A DNA stretch of 64,000 nucleotides from UBA1756 sp045132235. GTDB taxonomy: Bacteria > Bacteroidota > Bacteroidia > Bacteroidales > WCHB1-69. Below, in pieces: positions 53,201 to 59,579 of the stretch. The notes below the pieces were generated by a model. The model did not search any database and was not told where the DNA came from. It saw nothing but the letters and a program-made list of their open reading frames with translations. The stretch covers positions 1 to 64,000 of the forward strand of contig JBGURX010000051.1 in the NCBI GenBank assembly GCA_045132235.1. The letters are read 5' to 3'. Made by a program: the position numbers and the translations under genes. The stretch's first letter is position 1. Every line of letters begins with the position of its first letter.

Positions 53201-54953
53201 CTGCGGCAGAGTCACCGCTAACATAGATGTGCGGCTCAGTCTGATCCTGCAGCGTGAAGAAAACGTCCACGAGGGTGCCCATCTTGATGGAGCAGTTGTG
53301 GGCGTCGGTACCACTGACGATAGTGTCTTTATAAATAGTAGTATCGCAAGTGGGTGCCGGAGAGAAGGTGACCGTGTCGCCGGTGGTGTTATAAGTAACG
53401 TATGCATCGGTGTTGCTCCACGTCAAGCTGTAGGGAGCGGTGCCGCCGGTGATTTCAGCAGTGATGACGTGGTTGGTGTCGGTCATGCAGAAAATACCGT
53501 TATCAGCAGTGGTGGTGGCGTTGCCATCGAAAGTAGTGATGGTAACGGTGGCATGCTCATACACCGCGATGGTCACGCTGTCGCTGGTAGCGGGACAGGT
53601 GATATACGTATTATATACACTATGGTAATTGGTGTCGATGACATTGGCATAGTAGATGCCGGAGTCAGCGAGGGTGATGGGATCGAGGAGGAGCGTAGTG
53701 CTCGTCTCGGTCAGCTGGTTGTCACCGTGGAACCAATTGAAAGTGTCATAAGTCTGGTCAAGGGTGAGGGTGACGGCGCCATCCTCGCACTGTTCGGTCG
53801 TGTCGGCCGTAACGTGCGGAGTGGGGGTGGCGTACACCTCGGTGAACACGCGCACCGAGTCAAGGCTGGTACAGCCGCCTTCCGGATTGTAGGTGAAGGC
53901 ATAGAACTCGGTGTTGGCAGTGATGTGCTGTGTGATGGTAGTGTTGGTGTCGATGAGATTGCCAAGACCATCATACCAGATGCAGGTGCCCGTGGCGCCG
54001 GCATTCTGCGGGATGGCCACGAGGGTCACATCGCCGGAGTCGCAGAACTGGGTAAGGCTGTTCAGCGTGTCGAAGATCGGGACGATCGGGTCGATGACAT
54101 GGAGGGTGAGGTTGATCACGCTGTCAATCGAGCTGCCGCAGGAAGACGTACCGTTGAACGGAACAAATGCGTCGGTAGTGTCATGGTCGAAGGTCACACC
54201 GTTGAGGGTGTAGGTCTGACCGACGCAGATGGAGACTTCGAGCGGGATGGTGTCGGGCATCGGCTTCAGGGTATCTGAAGAGAGCTCGCCACACAGGTCG
54301 CTGGTATGACCGCCAATGTAGTAGCGCTGGTCGTTGTTGCAGTTGATATTGTCCCACTTGGTACCATTGCATCTCCGATAGAGGTGGATGACAATCTCAT
54401 AGTTGCCATCCTCACGGGGTTCGAAGATAAGGCGATGGGCTGTGTTAGCTGCATCTTTGAAGAATCTGACATAGAAGTAGTCAAATTCGTACGGGTTGCT
54501 CTGACCGGGCAGGGTGACGCAGAAGTGACCGCTTCTGGCGCATTCCCGTCCAAGAGAATCCAAGAGCGGGGTGTAAGCACCCGGGAAGCTACCAAAACCA
54601 TTGCCATTATAGCAGTAGTCATCGGTGTAGGAGCGTCCCCACCATCTTTCGGCGCTTCCAATGTTGTATCGCGTCTCAAATTTGAACTCCACGAAATAGC
54701 GGGTCAAGGAGTCGGTTTCAATACGGGCGCCGTCCTTCAAAATCTCCCATTCAATAGAGATCTTGTCGTCATCAGCGAGTCCCAGTGCATCGAAACAGGC
54801 GTCCGGGATCAGATAAATCGTGTCCTGAACTCCCACCTGAGGCGAGAAATTGGCGGGTGAGAGCGTCAAACCCGAAGGGGTCTGGGCCTTCACGCCAAGG
54901 CTGAGCACAGCCAAAAGCACACTAAAAATGCAAAAAGATACAACTTTTTTCAT
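44202..54953 (-). CDS. Giant T9SS-exported repeat protein (SprB-like and HYR-like repeats), adhesin candidate
   Basis: 3583 residues from the ATG at 54953 (MKKVVSFCIFS), signal peptide ending GVKAQ. Order: a unique Cys-rich N-terminal region (about 24-460); two tandem 189-residue units (about 460-845); three or four SprB-type repeats (about 842-1190; CSGDANGIVDVIVVDGVRPY, VTDANGC); eighteen HYR-like repeats of about 99 residues (about 1200-2975), each opened by a D-x-T-x-P-x-[VIF] motif and carrying about four Cys ending in D-x-C-[GN]-N-x-S; one more SprB-like unit (about 2980-3060); a C-terminal module (3060-3500); and a type-A T9SS tail (VAYPNPARDYVTV, GIYMVTARN, KRVVIV). SprB is the gliding adhesin of Flavobacterium. 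Adhesion is inferred, and the Cys pattern suggests disulfides in each repeat. Confidence 0.88.
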   Translation of the reverse strand: MKKVVSFCIFSVLLAVLSLGVKAQTPSGLTLSPANFSPQVGVQDTIYLIPDACFDALGLADDDKISIEWEILKDGARIETDSLTRYFVEFKFETRYNIGSAERWWGRSYTDDYCYNGNGFGSFPGAYTPLLDSLGRECARSGHFCVTLPGQSNPYEFDYFYVRFFKDAANTAHRLIFEPREDGNYEIVIHLYRRCNGTKWDNINCNNDQRYYIGGHTSDLCGELSSDTLKPMPDTIPLEVSICVGQTYTLNGVTFDHDTTDAFVPFNGTSSCGSSIDSVINLTLHVIDPIVPIFDTLNSLTQFCDSGDVTLVAIPQNAGATGTCIWYDGLGNLIDTNTTITQHITANTEFYAFTYNPEGGCTSLDSVRVFTEVYATPTPHVTADTTEQCEDGAVTLTLDQTYDTFNWFHGDNQLTETSTTLLLDPITLADSGIYYANVIDTNYHSVYNTYITCPATSDSVTIAVYEHATVTITTFDGNATTTADNGIFCMTDTNHVITAEITGGTAPYSLTWSNTDAYVTYNTTGDTVTFSPAPTCDTTIYKDTIVSGTDAHNCSIKMGTLVDVFFTLQDQTEPHIYVSGDSAAAFPSTSTNCSYLMPNVLPLVDSITDACGTHIDTVQSIAANTEIFRDTTVWIIATDNCGHKDSTEIRIFIQPNFATVTISTFDGDSITAANCGIFCMTDVDHTVTADITDGTAPFTLVWSNTTATHTITDRIATVTFTGTATCDTVTIADTIISGTDARGCAINLGSLVDVYYVLEDTDVPHIYMTRTDTTAAPSYDGDCSYLIPDVTALVDSVTDACGTVTWAQSIAANTRIYRDTTLWVVATDNCGHKDSTEVTITIPYVHVSATDSVFQHVICSGDANGIVDVIVVDGVRPYTVTINLVGGTATYTQNGGNDADTTFRFEGLVKGLWAVAVTDANGCTYQPDTLDVSSPNALDLDTANVNNLTCWKNASGNFDYTLNGGSMPYNVKLEGPVTMDTTINDNNTYHVANLEAGDYELSVVDGHDCKDTIRFTLTEPDSLQITALTILNHVKCYGEANGNMAVTIAGGTADYTFTWNDSLNNAVRTETRSDLMDTTGRILAAGVYTIHVTDVNNCPCVDWNDTIKQNDSLQVVSIVTPNATECPYQGTYDVTATVAGGTTNHTFTWTINGIDSTVASNADLTSIYTYTETNPAVCDTTFNIIFKVVDDSLCEATKNADQFQIVDNTAPTISGTIADTIVIGCDQDATTVPATVNDIAGLISLGLESITDNCTSNDADFTVTYADDTTTEQSCVNKKRASIHRTYTVADKCGNTSTVDYTITVKDTVAPTFTRPNDTIVYKDSTCNVDTTILATGNVTILADNCSSVLQATYTDVVSAGTCVNGFVVTRTWHLEDECGNAAADQVQTITVEDTLHPWFTRAPKNDTAYCEDDVDARRLSFKAYPRFTDNCTTVSMDVALDSIDTLCNNKSTIEYYTFTLTDACGLTTIAKANFYTLDTTPPELTGPWLDVYIEDCANSVADYLSWKNSVHVRDLCNDTAWLVDYDSVVEILTPYNCSTSFIEHGVWYYTDGCNVDSVKSIFTINDNTPPYVLVPPQLEVEVECDGHGNLDSLRNWINSVVYYDDCDGDNVVVEVRRIVGADTLIFSDTSALIDGKHYWGWQGTDCDGKYTFEFRAKDCKENWSTPVVEYFRIIDRVGPQFTAPDNDTVDCSNWEADFNAWLTIPDAGDSCQQTTYPVTNNSAGAPFYNGCTTSSRKVFGTKYITFTSVDDCGKRTQYDREFTVIDTTAPVVTFVTGNSMRNDTIYYNANCDTLETIMDAFMSSMTWKFDTVTAHFDTLASFLANHPEFGISSITDCAYPVGVITIVRNDLNAYPPEFLSQDGCSATYKISYVVKDHCGNAIPLYQNIVVTDTTPPVVTHMSHDVYLSDNCTFTFETYTSVDALRAAGAIITDCPSDDALSIFHVDTLYSGSLAGCDSTILCKYTIADGCNNSSILWDTIHVIDDIVPNITGAQPSDTVYMMADCSDVTADTAARYNELLNYTSSNSYGWTMGIEECSGYTITRGTSTVIEGNCPEKTILTPFTVEDCFGKQSIFTDTLYIMDNVKPVVPAYEHKDTIYLTADCQFTVPQTILDITTFKKLYQFDTNYKVDECRLDSNALVTVADDATLVGDTTAPGCAQFVHYYYKVKDLCGNISDDKFTMTIVILDNVKPVVEGTTILNDSIRMTDDCQVPATLPYWTKGKDAIAHGYTITDCNIVDTSAALTYGTYTEEPEGCNNIKVTVPYTVADSCGNVSETFYQYIIVVDSTAPVAQYPGEFRTIDTVQDENCNVVALDTVLQIDSYKKLYAFDNHAYSVIECKVDSNSIVFDHADTSADACVRYIDYYYKVKDVCNNVSTDLFQLRVAYYDKLAPEVVAPATLREDTIYMSYPECTSTDTTGKHWPNLDSALAHGYTITDCHLNVNTFKQTRTSGWVHNGCFSVDTVYYTVEDSCHNVSDEFFQAIRMIDTTAPVVLTTNLKDTVIKMDETSTDCLGADIPVFATVGDVLAYNNNTFVYEDCNVDDNSTVRIFHADTADICCHRLVTRVYELVDNCGKVSRTYFTQKIWINDSTAPVLNFTELDGDTAFMHDFNDCDLAADAPFTTVTALLAAYTNNTVVDCNLDDNMTCVADTTYTALTNLPYVAKIHRVYTISDSCTHSTTFTHDIFVRDTFAPQISTDEIDALTSLPKVKDSLLYSTALDCAPAIPDTMKHFADALAYPGMNSIEDCQPVDTLTCVETVTSGTCNDTVVRIYTVVDSTGNQSQFIQYIITLDTLKPEVSGTLPEKLIYTDANCDYNASLNYLVEVYTDTAALGAAGLHVKDCHDVTVYYIDNVTRDGQGCENENYITRTYVLKDPCSNDSTTVDQIIRIKDSTPPTLDVTTLPDVAATSVGNCTFQIPDVTDSIRAHYTDNCTSAAWEITQTPAANTPITDTTMVYLTYKDTCENVNTDSIRITIPAPFVIDSVRMDSVSCHSMTDGKIMVWTSGGTDQDTVSIWLGTTQVLGDSITDNYVVFNDVAAGIYTVKAVDADGCHAADSIIEVLQPDTLIVNLKITDLSDNVLTSNCDNVDFRLVTNLPDPTLYPHQQGTANYNYTWFYVKDGDTTQLGSLADHDHTGITNGMLAADFSEGEYKFVVEVVDARGCSDTASAMLTVYPTYEFHDTARVCKGNLPFTWAGHTDRGSNPVVIDNTVITVNDTVYTIYDSLTSVNGCDSVWILHLTVTDKAYLLVRDVNNNAPSQYTHIALENVTTLQEREIHGYFETGNYAAGQKGFEIFVNRNCMNCSGVKVGFHYTLFRIVGNDTIEITSDVDDYFSPTYRTYLDAYSLNAQSINTAPVVIPADYPELGLGVSAGNRYDYFNLCWLTPRYACYPNSQFTALGTNSGIGYLYGRPNTIGFTQFRQPGEYMIHVDMVEYISGTDWLGEGYCPSDGTVGGQYGQPTSNVISSLNIFMTVTGDPIVASAPFVNPMEGVVTVDALGNLPTVVAYPNPARDYVTVELSGFSGETSVILSDGNGKVLSNTNIDIDSESTPIIKINTSDFAQGIYMVTARNKDVIATKRVVIVR
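47500..48715 (-). repeat. A-B-A'-B' duplication of a two-repeat HYR unit within the giant gene
   Basis: HYR-like repeats 10 and 12 share FKKLYQFD / YKKLYAFD, ECRLDSNA / ECKVDSNS and YYYKVKDLCGN / YYYKVKDVCNN. Repeats 11 and 13 share AHGYTITDC and the following VADSCGNVSE / VEDSCHNVSD. The doubled unit is about 600 bases. Borders are approximate. Confidence 0.7.
52420..53570 (-). repeat. Tandem 567-bp duplication within the giant gene
   Basis: Two 189-codon units follow each other. Both contain GIFCMTD, a TGTAPF/GGTAPY segment, SGTDA, then NCSYLMPNV / DCSYLIPDV, DSITDACGT / DSVTDACGT, QSIAANT and ATDNCGHKDSTE. The base string TCGGTGCTGT occurs at 52444 and 53011, exactly 567 bases apart, and flanking bases are also close. 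Confidence 0.8.
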
Positions 54954-55336
54954 AATCGAGAAATTTATATTTTTATTATTTTTCTTTCTTTTCTTACTAT
55001 CTATCAATAACTTATATTTTTAGTCTATAAAAATTATCTTTCTATTACCCATTCTGCAAAAATACAACATTTTTCTTAATTACGTTGAATTTTCGTTTTT
55101 GTTAGCTTTTTTTTTGAATCAGTTTTTTTTTGCAAAGCCTGATTTTACTTGCTTCTTGCTCAAAATGAGCAACTAACAACCCCATTTCCTCCTCTTTTTC
55201 GTCGATTGCTAACAGGTTGAAGTGAAAAAAAAAACTGCATCTCCCCCTCTTTTTTCGCCAAACAGGCCGATTAGATGCAATTTTTCCCTTATAGTTTAAG
55301 GGAAATCCGAATAAATAAAGGCATAACGGAGCTCTC
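54954..55336. other. AT-rich intergenic region upstream of the giant gene
   Basis: A 383-bp spacer between the giant gene and cdsA (both leftward). It holds the giant gene's -7 element (55057-55064), long T runs near 55108-55132, a TTGCTCA/TGAGCAA palindrome (55156-55172) and a TTTCCCTT/AAGGGAAA hairpin (55283-55305) just behind cdsA. No open frame with coding character is visible. Confidence 0.6.
55057..55064 (-). promoter_or_regulatory. -7 element (TATTTTTG) for the giant repeat-protein gene
   Basis: Minus strand reads GTTGTATTTTTGC, giving a leader of about 100 bases before the ATG at 54953, longer than for the other genes here. Confidence 0.55.
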
Positions 55337-56188
55337 CTACCCCACCAACTCGAAGATGAGCCAGTAGATGGAGGCGACAGGGATGGCCAGAAGGGAGGAG
55401 TCGAAGCGGTCGAGCACCCCTCCATGGCCAGGAAGTATCGAACCGGAGTCCTTTACCGAGCAGCTGCGCTTGAACAGCGACTCCACAAGGTCGCCGGCGG
55501 TGGCGAACAGCACAACGACCAGCGCAAAGCCCGCCCAATGCCATGGCGTGGCGAACGCCTGCACTTCCAGAAACGGAATCCAATAGAAGCAGGCAGCAAT
55601 GGCGATGGTGAGGCAGAGTGAAATGACAAAGCCCTCGATGGTTTTATTGGGGGAGACACGCTCAAAGAGCTTGTGCTTTCCGAACAGCCGTCCCGAACAA
55701 TAGGCCAACGTGTCGCCCAGCCAGATGATGATGAAAATAGAGAGTGCCACGCTAATCTTCCCGCTGCCCAGCAGCAAACCGATGAGGGCAAACGGCACGG
55801 CCACCCAAAGCATCGGCAGGAGCGTGGCGGAGATATTGCCGATCGGATTCGGAAGGCACCGGAACAGTTCCAGCACCAGCACAGCCACTCCCAGCAGGAG
55901 CAGCACCACCATCCCGACAAGGAGCAACAGGGGCAACCACGGTTTCGGCAGGAGAAACACAAAAGGCGGAATGGAGAAGAGCGTCACCGATAGCAACAAC
56001 GCCAACGGCAGGTTGGCCTCCAAGCCCACATTGCGCGCCATTCGCACCAGTTCGTACGTGCCCACCACAGTAAAGAAAAGGAAAAGAAGGTAGAAGAAAA
56101 CCGTACTCATCCCATAGCAGAGCAGCGACGCCACCACTGCAGCGGTGAAAACCAATCCTGTGGCCGTACGGATGAGCAGGTTTTTCAA
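55337..56188 (-). CDS. cdsA: Phosphatidate cytidylyltransferase
   Basis: 283 residues, about eight TM segments (for example VFFYLLFLFFTVVGTYELV, LLPMLWVAVPFALIGLLLGSG). The CdsA signature is intact near the C-terminus: SLFKRSCSVKDSG, ILPGHGGVLDRFDS. GDTLAYCSGRLFGKHK and SPNKTIEGFV are also typical. The enzyme makes CDP-diacylglycerol from phosphatidate and CTP, the entry point to membrane phospholipids. It is the last gene of the rsfS-ftsH-LUD-cdsA run, 32 bases behind the LUD gene. Confidence 0.96.
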   Translation of the reverse strand: MKNLLIRTATGLVFTAAVVASLLCYGMSTVFFYLLFLFFTVVGTYELVRMARNVGLEANLPLALLLSVTLFSIPPFVFLLPKPWLPLLLLVGMVVLLLLGVAVLVLELFRCLPNPIGNISATLLPMLWVAVPFALIGLLLGSGKISVALSIFIIIWLGDTLAYCSGRLFGKHKLFERVSPNKTIEGFVISLCLTIAIAACFYWIPFLEVQAFATPWHWAGFALVVVLFATAGDLVESLFKRSCSVKDSGSILPGHGGVLDRFDSSLLAIPVASIYWLIFELVG

Positions 56189-56220
56189 AACTTATTTATT
56201 TATTGTATATATAATAAATA

Positions 56221-56943
56221 CTACATGTTATTGACCTCATCTTCCACAAGCAGGAGGGAGAAATGCGGAGAGGTGGGGGAAATGGAATTATCGTCCACCA
56301 CAGAGGGACGAATAATCTCCAGCATATCGAAATCGAAATCAGACTCTTCGAGACGGTTGTCTTTCAGCTGGGTGGTGAGTGTCATTTTTGTCAGGGTATG
56401 GAGGTCGGGGATGATGCGCGAGGACTGGCTCAGCACGATGATATTGCGGGCGAGGTTGCGGATAGAGGGATAGAGCATCAAACCGCCACGCTGCGAGAGC
56501 ACGATGCTGCCCGTGCGGGCGATAAGGAATTCTGCAAACACGATCACAGCATCCACCGGCTCAGAGTTGCGGATATAGTCGATGGTGGGGATGTTGAAAT
56601 TGGCAAGGACAGGGGCAAGATGGGGAGAGGTGTTGAGCACGGTCATGCAGCGGCTGGCCTCCAGCTCATAATTTTTCAGATAGTCATACACACTTTTCTG
56701 GAAGTGCGAGGCATAGACACGGTCATTCATCTGGGTGACATCCATCTTGAAGGGCACAAGCTTCCCTCCTGCCTTCACGAAATTCTGTTTGAAGCACTCC
56801 AGCATATTGGGAATCGGGGCGAACAGTTCCTGATCCATATTGATGTCCGGAACATGAACGGGGGTTGCCAGCGCTTTTCTGATCGACTGACAGATTTTGT
56901 CTTTGGCGTTGCCCAAGCCTTCGTATGAATTACTCTTTTCCAT
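56221..56943 (-). CDS. LUD-domain (LutC-like) protein
   Basis: 240 residues from the ATG at 56943 (MEKSNSYEGLG), which overlaps ftsH by 14 bases; a longer frame inside ftsH is not taken. Features of the LUD domain: FKQNFVKAGGKLVPF, the central VDAVIVFAEFLIARTGSIVLSQ with RTGSI, and LTKMTLTTQ. LutC-type proteins take part in lactate oxidation with LutA and LutB, but those are absent here. The placement between ftsH and cdsA is, as I recall, common in Bacteroidetes, so the gene may do something else there. Confidence 0.8.
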   Translation of the reverse strand: MEKSNSYEGLGNAKDKICQSIRKALATPVHVPDINMDQELFAPIPNMLECFKQNFVKAGGKLVPFKMDVTQMNDRVYASHFQKSVYDYLKNYELEASRCMTVLNTSPHLAPVLANFNIPTIDYIRNSEPVDAVIVFAEFLIARTGSIVLSQRGGLMLYPSIRNLARNIIVLSQSSRIIPDLHTLTKMTLTTQLKDNRLEESDFDFDMLEIIRPSVVDDNSISPTSPHFSLLLVEDEVNNM

Positions 56944-59038
56944 CTTGGTTGGTATTATCTTGCTTATCGGTATCGGGGGCTGCTTCCTCCGGTTTGCTCT
57001 CTTCGGGTGCGGTTTCTGAAGCGATGCGCTTGCCATAGATTCGCTCAAGGTCATCGGCAAAAATCACCTCCTTGTCGATGAGGATCTGTGCGAGCACGTT
57101 CAGCTGTTCTTTATGGGTTTCGAGGATCTCCTTGGCCTTGGCGTATGCCGACTCCACAAGTTCGTGCACCTGTTTGTCGATTTCCTCAGCGGTTTTCTCG
57201 CTGTAGGGACGCTGGAAGGCGTAGTCGCTCTGACCGGTGGAGTCGTAGTAGCTAAGGTTGCCGATGGACTTGTTGAGGCCGTAGTAGGCGACCATGGCGT
57301 AGGCCATCTTGGTGACGCGCTCGAGGTCGTTGAGGGCACCTGTGGAGACCTCGCCGAAGATGACATCCTCGGAGGCGCGGCCGGCCACAAGGGTGCACAT
57401 TTCGTCGAACATCTGTTCGAAGGTAGTGATTTGCCGTTCTTCGGGGAGGTACCAGGCCGCGCCGAGGGCCTTGCCGCGCGGCACGATGGTGACCTTGACG
57501 AGCGGAGAGGCGTGTTTGAGCAGCCAGCTGACGGTAGCGTGCCCCGACTCATGGTAGGCGATGACGCGTTTCTCCTGCGGGGAGATGATGCTGCTGCGTT
57601 TTTCGAGGCCGCCGATGATGCGGTCGATGGCAGCGAGAAAATCTTCCTTGCCGATGGATGCCTTGGCGTTGCGGGCGGCCACGAGGGCGGCCTCGTTGCA
57701 CACGTTGGCGATGTCGGCGCCCGAAAAACCCGGCGTCTGCTTGGCGAAGAAGTCGAGGTCAACGTCGGAATCAAGTTTGAGGTTGCGGACGTGAACTTGG
57801 AAGATACCCTTGCGTTCGTTGAGGTTAGGGAGTTCCACATGGATCTGGCGGTCGAAGCGGCCGGCGCGGAGGAGCGCACGGTCGAGGATGTCGGCACGGT
57901 TGGTGGCGGCAAGGATGATGACTCCCGCGTTGGTGGAGAAACCGTCCATCTCGGTGAGCAGCTGGTTGAGGGTGTTCTCGCGCTCGTCGTTGGCGCCGCT
58001 GATGGCGTTGCGACCGCGTGCGCGACCGATGGCGTCAATCTCGTCGATGAAGATGATACAGGGTGCTTTCTCCTTGGCGGTTTTGAAGAGGTCGCGCACG
58101 CGGGAGGCTCCCACGCCGACGAACATCTCCACAAAGTCGGAACCCGACAGGGAGAAGAAAGGCACCTTGGCCTCTCCGGCCACGGCCTTGGCCAACAAAG
58201 TCTTACCTGTACCGGGAGGACCCACCAGCAAAGCGCCTTTGGGAATCTTTCCACCCAGCACCGTATATTTCTTGGGATTTTTCAGGAAGTCCACAATCTC
58301 TTCCACCTCTTCTTTCGCGCCTTCCAGTCCAGCAACATCCTTGAAAGAGACTCCTTGTGCAGTCTTGCTGTCATAGACTTGCGCTTTCGACTTGCCGATA
58401 TTGAACATTCCGCCTCCTACACCTCCACGCATCGAACGGAACATCATGACAAAGAGCAAAATCATGAGCAGCACAGGGAAAAACCAGAGGAGCAATTCAC
58501 CGCCCCACGCCTTGGAGTTATCCTGTTCTACAGAGATAACATACTCGTCACGGAGGTTGTCGGCAATCACTTCACGGTCGGGAATCTCTATGGGGGACTT
58601 CACCGCAGTATCAGCAGCCATTCTCTTCAAGGTTGCCACAGAGTCGGCGGCACGGCGGCGGCATTCTGCGGAAATCCATTCATTCAGCTCATCTTTGAAT
58701 GCCTTATAATCAGATTGTTCCAATGAGTAATGCGGACCATCGAGATTCTTCTCCTGAAATTCGGCAAATTTTCCCTTGGCATCAATGCTCTCTTTTTTCA
58801 GATAGACCATCACCTTCTCATCCTTCTGCACATAAACGGCTTTTGCCACATCCTTGTCCAGCACAAGCTGTTTCAGTTCAAGGTCAGTGATAGGGCTTAC
58901 GCGGGTATTGGAATGCCCTCCAAGAAAATAGTAACCGATAAGCACTGCGGCAAGGACCAGATAGAGCCAAGTCCAGCTGAATTTGAATTTGTTGTTACGG
59001 TTATTCCCTTCGGGGCGCTGCATTCTTTTGTTTTCCAT
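56930..59038 (-). CDS. ftsH: ATP-dependent zinc metalloprotease FtsH
   Basis: 702 residues. Two TM segments (near 20-40 and 180-205) flank a periplasmic domain. The AAA+ module has Walker A GPPGTGKT (273-280), Walker B IIFIDEIDAIGR, and the second region of homology (ATNRADILDRALLRAGRFDRQ). The protease carries HESGH (496-500). The C-terminus is acidic/polar (EESKPEEAAPDTDKQD). FtsH removes damaged or short-lived membrane and cytosolic proteins. It lies 20 bases behind rsfS. Confidence 0.97.
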   Translation of the reverse strand: MENKRMQRPEGNNRNNKFKFSWTWLYLVLAAVLIGYYFLGGHSNTRVSPITDLELKQLVLDKDVAKAVYVQKDEKVMVYLKKESIDAKGKFAEFQEKNLDGPHYSLEQSDYKAFKDELNEWISAECRRRAADSVATLKRMAADTAVKSPIEIPDREVIADNLRDEYVISVEQDNSKAWGGELLLWFFPVLLMILLFVMMFRSMRGGVGGGMFNIGKSKAQVYDSKTAQGVSFKDVAGLEGAKEEVEEIVDFLKNPKKYTVLGGKIPKGALLVGPPGTGKTLLAKAVAGEAKVPFFSLSGSDFVEMFVGVGASRVRDLFKTAKEKAPCIIFIDEIDAIGRARGRNAISGANDERENTLNQLLTEMDGFSTNAGVIILAATNRADILDRALLRAGRFDRQIHVELPNLNERKGIFQVHVRNLKLDSDVDLDFFAKQTPGFSGADIANVCNEAALVAARNAKASIGKEDFLAAIDRIIGGLEKRSSIISPQEKRVIAYHESGHATVSWLLKHASPLVKVTIVPRGKALGAAWYLPEERQITTFEQMFDEMCTLVAGRASEDVIFGEVSTGALNDLERVTKMAYAMVAYYGLNKSIGNLSYYDSTGQSDYAFQRPYSEKTAEEIDKQVHELVESAYAKAKEILETHKEQLNVLAQILIDKEVIFADDLERIYGKRIASETAPEESKPEEAAPDTDKQDNTNQDGKE

Positions 59039-59058
59039 CGTAAAAAGTCGGAATGAGA

Positions 59059-59439
59059 TTAAAAATGTTGGATATCAGCATCGCTCCAGAGATTTTCCAG
59101 CTGATAGAATTCACGGAACTCGGGCTGGAAGATGTGGACGATGATGTCGAAATAGTCAAGAAGAATCCACTCGCCATTGGCCACGCCTTCCACAAATGTG
59201 GGAAGAACTCCGGCCTCGCGCTTGGTAACTTCCTGCACATAGTCGCACAGCGTTTCGAGGTGCGTTCTCGAAGTTCCCGAGCAGATGACGAATTTGTCAA
59301 AATATACGTGATTGATTTTTTTCAGGTCGATGACAGTGACATCCTCTCCTTTTTTCTCTAACAAAGCCTGTACAATCAGCTCACTCAAATCCCCTTTGAA
59401 GAGGTCTTTTTTCTTGGTAGCGACTTTAATTTTTCCCAT
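59059..59439 (-). CDS. rsfS: Ribosome silencing factor RsfS (Iojap family)
   Basis: 126 residues. Conserved family features: VQALLEKKGEDVTVIDLKKI, DKFVICSGTSRTHLETLCDYV, VEGVANGEWILLDYFDIIVHIFQPEFREFYQLENLWSDA. RsfS binds L14 (uL14) on the 50S subunit and blocks joining with 30S during starvation. It is first in the rsfS-ftsH-LUD-cdsA run. Confidence 0.95.
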   Translation of the reverse strand: MGKIKVATKKKDLFKGDLSELIVQALLEKKGEDVTVIDLKKINHVYFDKFVICSGTSRTHLETLCDYVQEVTKREAGVLPTFVEGVANGEWILLDYFDIIVHIFQPEFREFYQLENLWSDADIQHF

Positions 59440-59463
59440 TTACCTATTTTATGAATTAGCTTG

Positions 59464-59471
59464 CAAAAGTA
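59464..59471 (-). promoter_or_regulatory. -7 element (TACTTTTG) for the rsfS-ftsH operon
   Basis: Minus strand reads TTGTACTTTTGC, 24 bases before the rsfS start. A further TATTTTTG lies at 59472-59479. Confidence 0.55.
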
Positions 59472-59538
59472 CAAAAATAAAATTGATTTTCGCATCTTAA
59501 AAATCGAAAGAAGTGTTTCAAAATCAAAAAAAATTGTC

Positions 59539-59546
59539 TATTTTTG
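59539..59546 (+). promoter_or_regulatory. -7 element (TATTTTTG) for the T9SS protease pair
   Basis: TCTATTTTTGCC lies 33 bases before the ATG at 59580, divergent to the rsfS promoter. Confidence 0.55.
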
Positions 59547-59579
59547 CCAGCTTGTTTTCTTTAGTGTAAAAAATAGCGT

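Noticed and set aside
44202..54953. Possible CRISPR or satellite array from the many repeats
   Set aside because: Repeats are about 300 or 567 bases, in frame, protein-level and diverged; no short identical repeats with unique spacers.
55283..55305. TTTCCCTT/AAGGGAAA hairpin as cdsA terminator
   Set aside because: No T tract follows the stem in the direction of cdsA transcription, so it is noted only within the spacer entry.
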